From NCBI GenBank assembly GCA_033961575.1, contig CM066736.1, positions 89,697,352 to 89,761,351 on the forward strand: a stretch of DNA of 64,000 bases. The letters are read 5' to 3'. The translations under genes were made by a program, and so were the position numbers. The DNA comes from Aselliscus stoliczkanus. Taxonomy: Eukaryota > Chordata > Mammalia > Chiroptera > Hipposideridae. Numbering within the stretch: the stretch's first letter is position 1; every line of letters starts with the position of its first letter. This document shows, piece after piece, positions 47,800 to 59,379 of the stretch. A model generated the notes under the pieces. It had not been told where the DNA came from. It saw nothing but the letters and a program-made list of their open reading frames with translations, and searched no databases.

Positions 47800-47965
47800 T
47801 TTTTTTTAAACTTTTTTATTATCATTATTATTATTAGTTACAGATGTATAAAACAATGCAATAGTTATCTTTTTCATCCCTTACAAAGTGACTACCCTTC
47901 CCCCCTCCTCTGCCCTCCCACCCCCGTTATCATACATATCTATTTTTTTTTATATCAACACTTCT
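47800..47965 (-). repeat. L1 3' end fragment
   Basis: ttacagatgtataaaacaat, aatagttatctttttcatcc and cacccccgttatcatacata. The same phrase is found on the other strand at 53930-54010. Confidence 0.6.
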
Positions 47966-48825
47966 CCATGGTGGTAAAATTGGTAGAAAAAAACATAAAA
48001 AAATAAACTTTTAATAACATATCTGTAAATTAGTAAAATGTCACATATTCATGTGATTTTTTTCCCCAACAGCCATATACTATCATTGTTCCTTGTCTCT
48101 AAATAGTCATAAAAATAGGTATTAGGATTTCAAATACTTGATATTTGATGGATATTTTTTCACTTTCTGATTTTTTTGCTCTATTTCAACCTTATCAATA
48201 TTCCAGGGAAATGGTAAGCCATCATTTCCTTACATGTTAAATTATTAAGACCACTGATAAAATTAATAGTGCATATTGTATAATGAGATCTGCTGTTCCA
48301 TAGCTCATGGATTTGAGCTATGGTTACTTTGACTAGCTCTGCTCATTTTCATAGTCACTGCTGACATATTTAACCTAAGTTAACTGACTTCAAATACATC
48401 TCTTTGTTATCAGTCTGGTTCGAATGTTTGATCTCTTTAAGAGTACTGTAGTCTGAATGTATCAACATCATCTCCACTACAAGAAAAAAGAACTGAAAAT
48501 CTCATGCCCTACTACTAATAAATCACTATTAGTTTTAAACAAATTATGTATCCCTTTGAAGCTAAACAGTGGGATTTGAGCATATGACCCCAGGTATCTA
48601 TACATAGAATACATATTCTATGTATTCACTTAAAGAAATCATATTGTTTTTGCTTTCTTTGACAAAATTATATATTGATGGCTCAAATTTAATTTTTTGA
48701 GCTATTTGAACTCTCCATATCTAGCACCATAGATTATAAATTTTAGACATTTTATCTTATCTAAGGAATCACAGCCATGATTCAAATTGACCACATACCC
48801 TGAATTTATTATTATTATTTTTGCT
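47966..48825. other. Intergenic stretch, unassigned
   Basis: No recognised gene or repeat. Confidence 0.4.
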
Positions 48826-48927
48826 TTTTGTTTGAGGGCAGTGTCACTTGCCCTTATATGTGGGACCCGAAACGGGGCCTCTGGCGGCCCACGCCAGCTC
48901 TTAATCAACGTGCCACTCGGTTGGCCC
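48826..48927 (-). mobile_element. Short tRNA-derived SINE, diverged
   Basis: Head ends CGGTTGGCCCC on the plus strand. Several substitutions, older than most copies here. Confidence 0.8.
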
Positions 48928-49170
48928 CCTGGATTTTTTTAAATTCCATAATTTTACTGTTCATGAATTTTTTCAGAATGAAGATTCAGTACACTAGAAA
49001 GAATCTCTATTCTTTATTTCTAAGCTGTGCTGAAACAATAATAAAATAGTAGGACCTTTTATGTTGTAAATTCTTAAATCAAAGGCAGTTCCACAGCATT
49101 TTCATGGTTGTTATCTTATAATTTCTTCTTAGAAATATTTCCTCTGATGAGGCCAAATCTCTCTCTTTTT

Positions 49171-49643
49171 TAAAAGATTTTATTAGGGAATTGGGGGAGG
49201 GGAACAGCATAGGGGAATCAGGGAAGGGGAAGAGACAAGTCGCGGTCCTTTTTTGTTCTTCAGTCTAGTTGTGGAGGACGTTGCTTCACTGGCCCATGTT
49301 GGTGTTGTCATTGCGCTCTTCCCGCATGAGGCAGTGGCTCACCGGCCCTGGACAGCCGCTCAGGGTGGCTCTTGGCAGCTCACATTGGCTGCCGCCCACT
49401 CACTGTAGCCTATGGCAGCCCACTGCAGCAGGGGCTGCAGCCCACACCATCGCCGGCCATCTTAGCTATAGAGGCAACATTCACCATCTTAGCTATAGAG
49501 ACAACAAGGTGAAGCTGTTGTTCACCATCTTAGCTATAGAGGGCAGTGTCACTGGCCCTCATATGTGGGATCCGAACCAGGGCCCCGATGCTCAGAGCTG
49601 GTGTCCCAAGTCAGCTCCTAACCAATGTGCCACTCTGCCAGCC
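49171..49643 (-). mobile_element. Long T+-type SINE with internal tandem duplication
   Basis: Target duplication gaggccaaatctct on both sides (from 49149 and from 49645). The segment carrying ccatcttagctatagag occurs three times between 49458 and 49545 where other copies have one, so an internal duplication expanded it. Confidence 0.85.
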
Positions 49644-50349
49644 TGAGGCCAAATCTCTTGATGAAAAATGAGCCCACATAAACCTACTAATATTAATGCA
49701 TATCCATATATCCATTGTCTCTCTGATATCCCTGTACTTACATCAGGTGAAGAGGATGATGAAGAAGAGATAGGGCTCCAAATATGGCGGTATCTATTCA
49801 GCTCCCAGGGTGGAGCATATGTATGAGGAACCCATTCTCAGAAGAGCCAGTTACCCATCAGGAAAATCTATTCCTAAGGGAAGCTTTCTGGCAAATTGTA
49901 TTTTCTTTTCTTTTGTCTTTGTGCTTTAGAGCCTCTCTGCATGCCAAAGTTACTTGTTCTCCCATGTGGTTTTATGTACTGCAAATGCTGAAGTTGTTTT
50001 CTATTTGGCTTGCTATGGTTAATATTGAAATATATGCCAGGAAAATATAAATATTGAAAAAATATAAAAAGTGTATAAATATAGTTTTCATAACTCTTTT
50101 GGGAACAAAACCATTGAAATCATATTATACACCCTGGGATTTTAGACCCAGTTATTCCACAGAGAGAAGACTTTGAATGTAAATTAAAATTTAATATAAC
50201 AAATACTATTATACATTCTCATTGATTTACATTTTTAATTCAAATAATATATCACATTTTAAATTCTTATTTTTAAAGGGCTTATATCATTTTAGTTTTG
50301 CTTCCTCCTATCTAATTCCATAACAGATGGTTTGTGATTTTATGCCATA
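49644..50349. other. Intergenic stretch, unassigned
   Basis: One open frame (49784-50050) has no recognisable domain and is not supported as a gene. Confidence 0.4.
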
Positions 50350-50601
50350 GTTGCAGTAAAGTAGAATTACTTTTTAAAAAAAATTAAAAAAAAAAAAAAT
50401 TACAGTTGATATGCAATATTATATTAGTTTCACGTGTATAATAGTAATTAAACATGCTTACAAGGTGGCCACCCCAATAAATTTAGTACCCATTTGATAC
50501 CATACATAGTTATTACAATATTATTGACTATATTTGTTATGCTATGTACTATATCCCTGTGACTACTTTGTAACAACCAATTTGTACTTCATTTTTTAAA
50601 A

Positions 50602-50607
50602 AAATAT

Positions 50608-50650
<43 letters not shown>

Positions 50651-50783
50651 TAGCTGAGCCATCCTGCCATCTGTTGGCAGCTCAGCTGCAGCTCAGCTCG
50701 GGCTGGCATCAAACTGCTGTTGCTCACAGCTCAGCTCGCACTCTTGAGTGAGCTCTTAACCAACTGGGCCACTCAGCCAGCCC
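50602..50783 (-). mobile_element. tRNA-derived SINE with (TAAA)n tail
   Basis: The head at the right (CAGCCAGCCC on plus) is of the same subtype as the copy at 112. The tail is an expanded TTTA repeat at about 50606-50652. Target duplication tttgtacttc at 50581-50590 and 50788-50797. Confidence 0.85.
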
Positions 50784-51618
50784 GCAGTTTGTACTTCTTA
50801 ATCTTTTCCCCTTTTTCATCTACTGTCCCAACCCCCCTCCTGTCTGGTAATCATCAAAATGTTCTCTGTACCTATGAGTTTGTTTCTGTTTTGTTTATTT
50901 ATTTTGTTCTGTAGATTCCAAATGTAAGTGAAATCATATGGCATTTGTCTTTGTCTGTCTGACTCACTCCATTCAGAAAAATACCCTCTAGATCTATCCA
51001 TGTTGTTGCAGATGGTAAGATTTTATTCCTTTTTATGACTGAGTAATATTCCATTGAATATATGTGCCACCTCTTCTTTGTCCATTTATCCATTGATGGA
51101 CATTCAGGTTGCCTCCATATCTTGGCTATTGTAAATAATGCTGCAATGAACATATGAATACACATGTTCCTTCAAAATAGTGTTTTGAGTTTCTCTTGAT
51201 AAGTACCCAGAAATGGGATTAGTGGACCCTTCTTTGTCTCTTGTTTAGCTGTTGTTTGTTTATTTATTTATTGTATTAAATTTATTGAACTGAGGCCCAC
51301 TGCCACTAGTGCCAAGTTTGGGGCTGGCTGGTTAGCTAGAGGTACATGGCACACTGAGGCCAGGTGCTGTTTGTTTGGGGTTTGTGAACCTTTGAGAAAT
51401 TTTAAGAAAGTTCACAGCATGAGCCAAGACAGGCCATTTGTATGGAAAAGCCACTGGAAGTAGCTTGGGTGGTACCATAAGTTGGGTGCTCTGGGTCTCA
51501 GGGAATTACCTGGTTAGGGCAAATAGTGTTAGCTAGCTTGATGGAGACTCACATATGAAGCCTGCCTAAGTCTGCACACTGGGAGGGGGCAGGATTCAAC
51601 AAAGAAAAGGTAGCTTCT

Positions 51619-52064
51619 GGGGCAGCCGAGTGGCACATTGGTTAAGAGCTGGCTTGGGATGCCAGCAGCCCCAGTTCAGATCCCACATATGAGAGCCACT
51701 GACACTGCCCTCTACAGCTAACAACAGCTCCACCTGGAGCTGGGCTGCGAGCCTCAGTGATGGTGTAGGCTGCAGCCCCTGCTGCAGTGGGCTGCCATAG
51801 GCTACAGTGAGTGGCCGGCAGCCAGTGTGAGCGGCTGGCAGCCGGCGTGAGCTGCCAATAGTGGTGAGCGACCATCCAGAAGCCAGCGACTGATCTGCCT
51901 CATCCAGGAAGAGCACAATGATGATACCGACATGGGCCAGCAAAGCAACATCCTCCGCAACTAGACTGAAGAACAAAAGGACAGCAAGTTGTCTGTCCCC
52001 CTTCCCCGATTCCCCAATGCTGTTCCCCTCCCCCAATTCCCCAATAAAATCTTAAAAAAAAAAA
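51619..52064 (+). mobile_element. Long T+-type SINE, plus strand
   Basis: Full layout in reading order: head with TGGTTAAGAGCTGG, B-box-like AGTTCAGATCC, body, CCCCAATAAAATCTT, A tail. Target duplication aagaaaaggtagcttctg at both ends. It sits inside L1 5' sequence. Confidence 0.88.
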
Positions 52065-52680
52065 GAAAAGAAAAGGTAGCTTCTGCCAGCCTTCCTGTCT
52101 TTCAGAAAGCTGCCCTCCAGTCCTCACCCTGAAGCCAGACAATTCAGTTCCTTCCTATATGTCCCTGATGCCTTTTGAGCTGCTGCCCAAGCACTGGAGC
52201 TGAGAGTGAGTGAGCCTGTCAGCAAGTACATTTGTGCACGGGGCCTTTAGGAGGAATGCCTGGGACTGCAGAAGACCCCTCTCTCACTCAGCCACAATTT
52301 CCACTGGTTTTTACAGCCAGAAGTTGTAGAGACTTCTCTTCTTGGCACTGGAACCCTGGGCTGGGAAGCTTGGTGGGGTGCTGGGAAGCTTGGTGGGGTA
52401 CTGGGACCCCTTGCTCCTCCAGGGGTTGCAGACCTCCACAGCCAAGCTATCCCTTTCAATTTTTAACTGCCACATACGGGTGTGGGACCAGCTCGTTCTG
52501 CTACCAGTCTCAAGGTATCTTCTGTATATCCTTAGTTGTAGGACTTCTGTTCAGCTAGATTTGAGACAATTCTCAATGATGGTTATTCTGTAGTTTAGTT
52601 GTAATTTGATATAGTTGTGGGAGGATGCAAGCAAAGCATTTACCTACTCTGTGATCATGACTGGAAGAATTACTTTCTAA

Positions 52681-53920
52681 AGTTCTTTGTAATTTGAATT
52701 ATCCAATGTTTGTGTCCTTTATTAAGTTTTCTTGAAAGAGGGTAGATCTATAATAAACATTTTAATGACAATATATCTTTGCTAATTATATTCCTCAAAG
52801 AGTTAACTTAAAGCAAGAAGCTAATCTTGCTCATGTTCAAGGTCTCAATATCTGTCCTCATTTCTGGTTTATAGTAGATGGTAAATACATGTTGTGTTGG
52901 AAGATGAATAAGAATATAATTTGTGAGTATTATGTCCTTGGTTTCATTAGTTCTATTTTTATGGCCACAAAACTCTGAGCTGGTGATGCCTCATATGGTA
53001 ATGTATGTCACTATCTTATTCTCTGTAGAGAAGTGAGTGTATGAAGTAGGGTGTGGTAAATCAGACCACCAAAATCCAGAGTATTGGATAGGTAATGAGC
53101 TAAATTGTGGTGGGCTATTTAGTGACTATGGTTGAGGAGTGTTGAGCCTGGAGAAGTTCTTAGAATACTAGCATTTCACAGCATTTCTATGTCTATACAA
53201 AGTAGTAACCCAGAAATAACTTAAAAAGTAGATACTACAGATGTAGAGAGAACTAGCTAATGGGGTTTGGAACCACATGGGGATACTACCTAGAAAGGTA
53301 TTGAATAGGCGATATGAGAAAGAATGAGATATGTAGGAATTCTGTGTAATTAAAAAGTTTTTCTTGTTGGTTTTGTGTAGTTTTTGAAATAACAGGCAAC
53401 ATAATCCTAGGAAATTTTGTTACTGTATGAAATACAATTGATAAATTTTGCTTTAAATTTTATTTTCTCCATGCTGATGGATATAAATGCATACAAGAAG
53501 ATAGAATAAAAAGCAAACTTATGCAGTGGTTTGCTATGGAGACTGTATAAAGATTAGACTTGAGGAGGACTTGGGCCTTTTCTATGAATTCTTTTTATTA
53601 ATGAGAGCATATTTATTACTTCTCATAAACTAAAGTTTGATTCAAAGGCCCTTTTAAAAGATTTTCTTTCCTAGTTATTTTATGGAAAACAGAAGGAGGA
53701 AGAGGGACAAGATTGGAGACCTATGAGAAAACTGTGATATACTTTAAAGATTTCAGTGTCCTAGACTAAGTCCAAAAATAGAGATGAAGAGATATTTTGG
53801 TGTTAGAATGAAAAGGAGAGTCACTGAATATAGGAGCAAAGGATGAGTGAGCATTTGAGGATGGTTCATTAACTTTTACCTTTGGCACCTGGGAATTTAA
53901 AAAACTACATAATAGATATG
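52681..53920. other. Intergenic stretch, unassigned
   Basis: No recognised gene or repeat. Confidence 0.4.
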
Positions 53921-54095
53921 TATGATATCGGGGGTGGAGGAAGAGGGAAGGGAGAGGGGGTAGTCACTTTGTAAGGGGTGAAAAAGATAACTATTGCATA
54001 GTTTTGTACATCTGTAACTATTAATAATAATAAAAATAATACAAAAATAAATAAATAAAAAAACCCCAAAACAACAACAACAAAAAAACTACATA
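53921..54095 (+). repeat. L1 3' end fragment with A-rich tail
   Basis: agtcactttgtaaggggtga and ataactattgcatagttttg, then an AAT/AAAT-rich tail. Complementary to the fragment at 47800. Confidence 0.6.
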
Positions 54096-55235
54096 ATAGC
54101 AGTTAGTTCTGGGAAACCTTTTATTTATAAAAAATTGCTTGAATGACTTTTAGTCAAATTGGTCCTTACGCAAACTGGGATAAGTTCCTGAGACTGAGGT
54201 CTTAGGTTCCAAAATTGTTCTGTGTCTATACAGTTTGGAAAATCATAGCTATGATTAATTGCTAGATAATATAGGCAGAAAAACTTGGGTCAGATATAAG
54301 AAAAATTTTTTATGTTTACATGCTAATCATTGAATTAAATGACTTATCACTGAAATTATTCATGTGGACTATTTGATAGTCTATTATGTTCAATTCAATT
54401 CAATATATATCATTGAATATCTGCTATGTGAAAGGTATTCTCTTAGGTATTGTAGCAGAGTTAAAGAAAATCAAGCCCTTTTTATTTAGGGAATTGACAG
54501 CTTTCTGGAAGTAATAATGTATATATAAAGCATATAGTCAAAATACATACAGGCAAAAAGATACAGCAAAAGAACTATAAAAGGAAAATTATGGGAAGGA
54601 GAGGTCATATATCATTGGAGCAATCATGAAAAATTTAACGAAGAGGATATTTAAAAATGAGCCTTGACACATAAGAATTTCAAGGTGCAGAAGTGGATGT
54701 CAAGGCTGAAGTGGAGTCATTAGGAATGTTCATATGCATGACAGAGCAGTCAGTAGACTGGTTTTTTTAGACTTCAGAGTATGTAAAAACAAAAAGGTAG
54801 ATTAAACTTTAAAGGAAAGTTGCACACAAATTGTGAAGGACTTTATCATAGAATTTATTGCATTGTTGAGTTATTATATGAAAAATAAACATGAAAGAGA
54901 TGCTTATTGATTTGTTTTTAAGTTTTATTTGAGCTGGGAATTTGGAAAATTAATTCTAAGTAAATGGCAGGTGGTTTTGGGCAGAAACAGCATAGAGAAG
55001 GGAGGTCAATTAGTTATCTATAGCGATAGGATAACTGAGAGGTAGTGAGAATCTGAATTAGTATTTTGGTGTAGAAAAGATAAGATTGCTTTATGTCCGA
55101 TTAACTACATTGTGGAGATGTTTGAATTGGAAAACATTTAGTTCCATCCAACTTTAAAATTGCATAGGCTTATAACTTGAATTTGTGACAAATTTTTACT
55201 GGCTTTGAAATAGGTCTTTATGGGAGGAGTAATGG
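54096..55235. other. 3' flank of the minus-strand OR gene, unassigned
   Basis: A MIR-like phrase near 54410-54450, otherwise nothing recognised. Confidence 0.4.
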
Positions 55236-56180
55236 TTAAATATGAGTTCCCTTGGAACAGACAAGTTTGAGCATAGCTTTCTGAATCTGCTTTACTTTCA
55301 CACTATAGATGATGGGGTTCATCACAGGAGGAATAAGCAAGTAGACATTAGCAATGAGTGTGGGCACATAGAGAGGAGCATGTTTTCCAAATCTGTGAAC
55401 AAAAGACAGGCTGATCAAAGGAATGTAGAATATGGCCACAGCAGTGATATGAGAAACGCAGGTGCTGAAGGCTTTTTTCCTCTCTTCTGGAGATGCAATG
55501 TTGAGAACTGAACGAATGATCAAGACATAGGAAAGCAGGATAAAGATAGAATCCACCCCAGCTGTAGAAATAATTGCAGTTAGTCCAAATGCACTATTGA
55601 TCTTTGTATCAGAACATGAAAGCTTCATCACATCAGGGTGGAAGCAGTAAGAGTGGTGGAGCACATGGCTGTGGCAGAATGATAGACGTTTAAGAAGTAG
55701 GACTAGTGGTGTCAGAATGACAGTTCCCCTGGAAATCACTGCCAAACCAATCTGTGCAATCCTTGCACGCGTTAAAATAGTAACATACCTCAAGGGGTTA
55801 GAAATGGTCACAAACCAATCAAAGGCCATAGCCAGGAGCACTGAAGATTCCATGAAAGTGAAGAGGTGAATGAAGAACATCTGCAATAAGCAAGCATTGA
55901 AGCTGATTTCACGGGCATTGACCCAGAATATTCCTAGTACTGTTACCAGTGTGGAGATGCATAAGCCAATGTCAGTGGTGGACAACATGGAGAGGAAATA
56001 GTACATGGGCTCATGGAGGCTTGGCTCAGTGAAAACTATGAACAGGATCAAAGTATTCCCAGAAAGTGCAGTTAAATAGAGGCAGCAGAAGGGGATGGAG
56101 ATCCAGGCATAGGCCCATTCAAGTCCAGGGACGCCAGTCAAGAGGAAAGCAGGGAAGGTGGAGTTATGATAAATTGGCAT
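55236..56180 (-). CDS. Olfactory receptor, class I, family OR51-like (314 aa), DRY arginine replaced by Trp
   Basis: Full-length OR reading frame of 314 residues on the minus strand. It shows an N-glycosylation site NST at 6-8, GN of TM1 at 41-42, SLHEPMYYFLSML, Cys97, the loop-2 FHPDVMKLSC stretch, KAFSTCVSHI of TM6 and NPIIY at 288-292. The odd point is MAFDWFVTIS: residue 122 (codon at 55815-55817, TGG) is Trp where the DRY motif needs Arg. CGG to TGG is a CpG-type transition, so this looks like a recent loss. The Arg of this motif is central to G-protein coupling in class A GPCRs, so the gene may encode a non-signalling receptor or be an early pseudogene. The ATG lies 6 bp after a good splice acceptor. 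Closest relative in the window appears to be the receptor at 35798. Confidence 0.88.
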   Translation of the reverse strand: MPIYHNSTFPAFLLTGVPGLEWAYAWISIPFCCLYLTALSGNTLILFIVFTEPSLHEPMYYFLSMLSTTDIGLCISTLVTVLGIFWVNAREISFNACLLQMFFIHLFTFMESSVLLAMAFDWFVTISNPLRYVTILTRARIAQIGLAVISRGTVILTPLVLLLKRLSFCHSHVLHHSYCFHPDVMKLSCSDTKINSAFGLTAIISTAGVDSIFILLSYVLIIRSVLNIASPEERKKAFSTCVSHITAVAIFYIPLISLSFVHRFGKHAPLYVPTLIANVYLLIPPVMNPIIYSVKVKQIQKAMLKLVCSKGTHI

Positions 56181-56186
56181 TATTGT

Positions 56187-56202
56187 CTGAAAGAGCAGAA
56201 GT
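56187..56202 (-). promoter_or_regulatory. Candidate 3' splice site of the minus-strand OR exon
   Basis: Read on the minus strand, a pyrimidine tract ending TCTGCTCTTTCAG is followed six bases later by the OR start codon. This matches the usual OR arrangement of an acceptor just before the single coding exon. Confidence 0.55.
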
Positions 56203-57424
56203 CTGTTGTAAGATCTTGACTTTCTAAATTTAGAATTTTAAAATTATTTTTAGTTGAAGTTTAATATATATTTAGTTCAGAAAACTTTAAAAAAAAGCTC
56301 AGTGTAGTTTGACATCATTGTAACCACTTCCAAGAACAACTGATGAAACGTTACTACTAAACCCAGAAAGCTTCCTAATGCCTCATCCTCATCAATGTCC
56401 TCTCTTATAGTAACCATTATTCTGACTTGATTACTGTAATAACTTTTCTCTGTTCTTGATCTTGATATAAATATAATTATGTAGTATATAGTATATATTA
56501 TTTGCATCTTGTTTCTTTCACTCAATATTATACCTATGAGATTCATCACTTGGGACTAATTTAAGTTCAATTTACTTAGCTAAATATATTTGGTGTTTAT
56601 CACTCATTATCTTGTACACATATTGATATTTTTTATTATATTTTTTACCCTGCAACTGGATTATAAGCTTATACTTATTAATATAGTCTCATGAGAATAA
56701 GGTGTTATTTTTAGCTAACCTTAGCTTAATAGAGTTCTTTGTTCAGAGTAGATATTCAATATTTTTTCTCTAATTGATTTATATTTTATTTGTCCTTCCT
56801 GAAATATCCTATTTAACCATGAGTGGTAATTGGCCTGAGAAAATAATTGATTAATTTTGCCTTGGAATCTTAGAACTCTTAAACTCAGATTCTAAGTGAA
56901 AACTCACTTTAAGTTAGGAGGAGAACATCTCTTTTCAGGGAATACATATACCTGAGAACCCACCCCAAATATAATTACAATAATTTAGACATTTTGGAAA
57001 CAAATACAACTCTGGGACAGAATTAACAGTACAGAAAGAGTCCTAGGTAATTATTCAGTTAAATGTAAAAGGGATATTCTTAAACCAGTAGAAATGGAGT
57101 GAGTTATTGAATAAAAGGAGCTATGTAAACTGACTTTCCATTTGAAAAAACAATATATAATAAAGCATACACCAAAATATATATTTAAATTATTTCCTGA
57201 TGGTTAAATATTTAATTAAGAATAAACCACATATATTTTACATTAAATGCAGGTAAATATTTATACTATCATTGAGTGAGAAAGAATTTTCCAGTGAAAA
57301 CAGCAAAGATTTAAATCATAGAGTTAAAGATTGATATATTTGATTTGACGAAACACACAGAATTGTTTTATGGTAATAAAAACCCCTTTAATTCCACAGA
57401 ATTAAAAAAATACTGCAAACTGGG
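56203..57424. other. 5' flank of the minus-strand OR gene
   Basis: May hold the upstream OR exon and promoter. No element can be placed with confidence. 56280-56550 has L1-like antisense traces. Confidence 0.35.
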
Positions 57425-57660
57425 GGACATTTTATTTTTAATTTATTTATTTTTAATTAGTTTCAGGTGTACAACACAGTGCAATAGTTATACTTTTTAT
57501 CCCTCAAAGTGACAACCCCCTCCCCCAATTTGCCACCCCACTCCTCCCCCCCATATCATATATATCTATTACTCTTCCTTTGACTCCCTTCCACAGTATA
57601 ATCCACATCCCGTGACTATCTATATATATTCAATTACAGTTGGGGGACATCTTTGAAGTG
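57425..57660 (-). repeat. L1 3' end fragment
   Basis: agtttcaggtgtacaacaca, gcaatagttatactttttat and the C-rich segment 57520-57555 match the L1 3' UTR type seen at 47800. Confidence 0.6.
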
Positions 57661-58782
57661 TATACAATATTGAGTTGGATAATATGCTTACTGTAAAACC
57701 ATAAAAAAAATGAAAATATAAATACGGGTAGAAATTAAAATATAAATATGGGTAGAAATTCCATTTAAAATGGCATTCCCCTAAGAAGAGCTAGTAATAC
57801 CAAAAGAATATTTGATTTCATCATCATCCAGAGAAATACTAATTAAAACCTGTTGTTTTTAATCAAGTAAATTGACAAAGATTAGTAAGGATTGTTGAAT
57901 TACAGGAAAACTACACTTATATGGTGGAGAGTGGTTGGGTAAATGGTTCATTTATCATTTTTTTCACACACTTAAGACTTCATTTCCTTTGAATTAAAAT
58001 TTTAATTTCTCAGAAGTTAGTAGTGACAACAATGGCCACAGCTGCATATCACGTGCATATATAAATCAATCATTCAATATATTTGTTAATTATTTCAATA
58101 ATTAAGTACTGTCTATTTGAGACAATTAATCTCCCAAATAACCTTTTATTTTCAAGATAATAAATGTTTATAAACAGATTAATATAGTATATATGAGACA
58201 GCGTACTACATTCCTCAAATTTGTAAATTGCCCTTATTCTTTTTTGTGCATAGAGAACATTGCAATATCCTGCAATATCCTATGGTTACTGAGAGATAAA
58301 TGACATCTATGTTTTCAATTTATTAGTTCCTTTGACATTTTCCAATGTATTTGTTATTCATCTAATCAAGGACACACTCAAGCCTCTCTAAAAAATGATA
58401 GGATTTCTACTCTGACAAAAGCATATGTGCAACCTTACCCAGCTTAGTCAGAGTTTGTTTCTCAGGATCACTGTGGTTTCCAGAGTGGACAATGGGGAAG
58501 AGTTTAGGAACTGATGGGCTAGCATGCATTTGGTATCAGGCACGACCAGATACTCTGGGATTAATAACTGTTTTATAATCTTCACCTCCCAGTCAACCTC
58601 ACTCTAATCAACTCAGTTTCTATCAATAAAATGCATGGGTGTGTAGTTGGATATGAGTTGGAATATGTGCCTGAGGTTTTAGGAAAAGAAGGCAAGGAGC
58701 TTTTTTCTTAACTAGTTTCTTAGAAGGATGAGTAATCAAGAAAAGTGTAAAACACTTTTATTCTTTTAAGAAGAAGAATGCA
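57661..58782. other. Intergenic stretch, unassigned
   Basis: Nothing recognised apart from a short local repeat (aatatgggtagaaatt twice near 57722-57760). Confidence 0.4.
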
Positions 58783-58892
58783 GGGCCGGCTGAGTGGTGT
58801 GGTGGTTAAGAGCTGGCTTGGGAAGCCAGCAGCCCCAGTTCAGATCCCACATGTGAGGGCCAGTGACAGTGCCCTCTAAAAAAAAGAAAAAA
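58783..58892 (+). mobile_element. Short tRNA-derived SINE, plus strand
   Basis: Head GGGCCGGCTGAGTGGTGTGG, A-rich tail to about 58892. Target duplication aagaagaatgca on both sides. Confidence 0.87.
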
Positions 58893-58950
58893 AGAAGAAT
58901 GCAAAATCTGATTTTCTAATTACGAATCATCTCATATAAAAAAAGGTCTG

Positions 58951-59379
58951 GGGGCCGGCCGAGTGGCGCATTGGTTAAGCGCTGGTTTTGGGATGCCAGC
59001 GGCCCCGGTTCGGATCTCACATGAGGGCCAGTGACACTGCCCTCTACAGCTAACAACAGCTCCACCTGGAGCTGGGCTGTGCGAGCCCCGGTGATAGTGT
59101 GGGCTGCAGCCCCTGCTGCAGTGGGCTGCCATAGGCTACAGTGAGTGGCCCGCAGCCAGCGTGAGTTGCCAATAGCCGCGATGAGTGACATCCAGAGGCC
59201 AGCGACCAATCTGCCTCATCCGGGAAGAGCGCAATGACGATACCAACAGTGAAGCAACATCCTCCGCAACTAAACTGAAGAACAAGAAGACGGCAACTTG
59301 TCTGTTCCCCTTCCCCGATTCCCCAGCGCTGTTCCCCTCCACCAATTCCCCAATAAAATCTTTAAAAAAAAAAAAAAAA
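58951..59379 (+). mobile_element. Long T+-type SINE, plus strand, well preserved
   Basis: Shows the family best: A-box-like TGGCGCATTGG, B-box-like GGTTCGGATCT, GC-rich body, then AATAAAATCTTT and a long A tail. Flanked by aaaaaaaggtctgg. AATAAA followed by a TCTTT Pol III terminator-like signal and A tail is the signature of T+ SINEs. Confidence 0.9.

Larger units (their letters stand above)
50350..52680 (-). mobile_element. Second L1-lineage element, ORF1 and most of ORF2 deleted
   Basis: The 3' UTR (50400-50900, parallel to 22200-22880) leads into the C-terminal end of ORF2 (50899-51165, containing STTWIDLEG-like and NGVSQTDKDKCHMISLT). It then jumps near 51235-51290 straight to 5' UTR sequence matching 25390-26440 of the other copy. 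SINEs interrupt at 50602 and 51619. No functional protein remains. Confidence 0.65.

Noticed and set aside
49784..50050. 88-codon plus-strand frame
   Set aside because: No domain, no family resemblance, no transcript signals.
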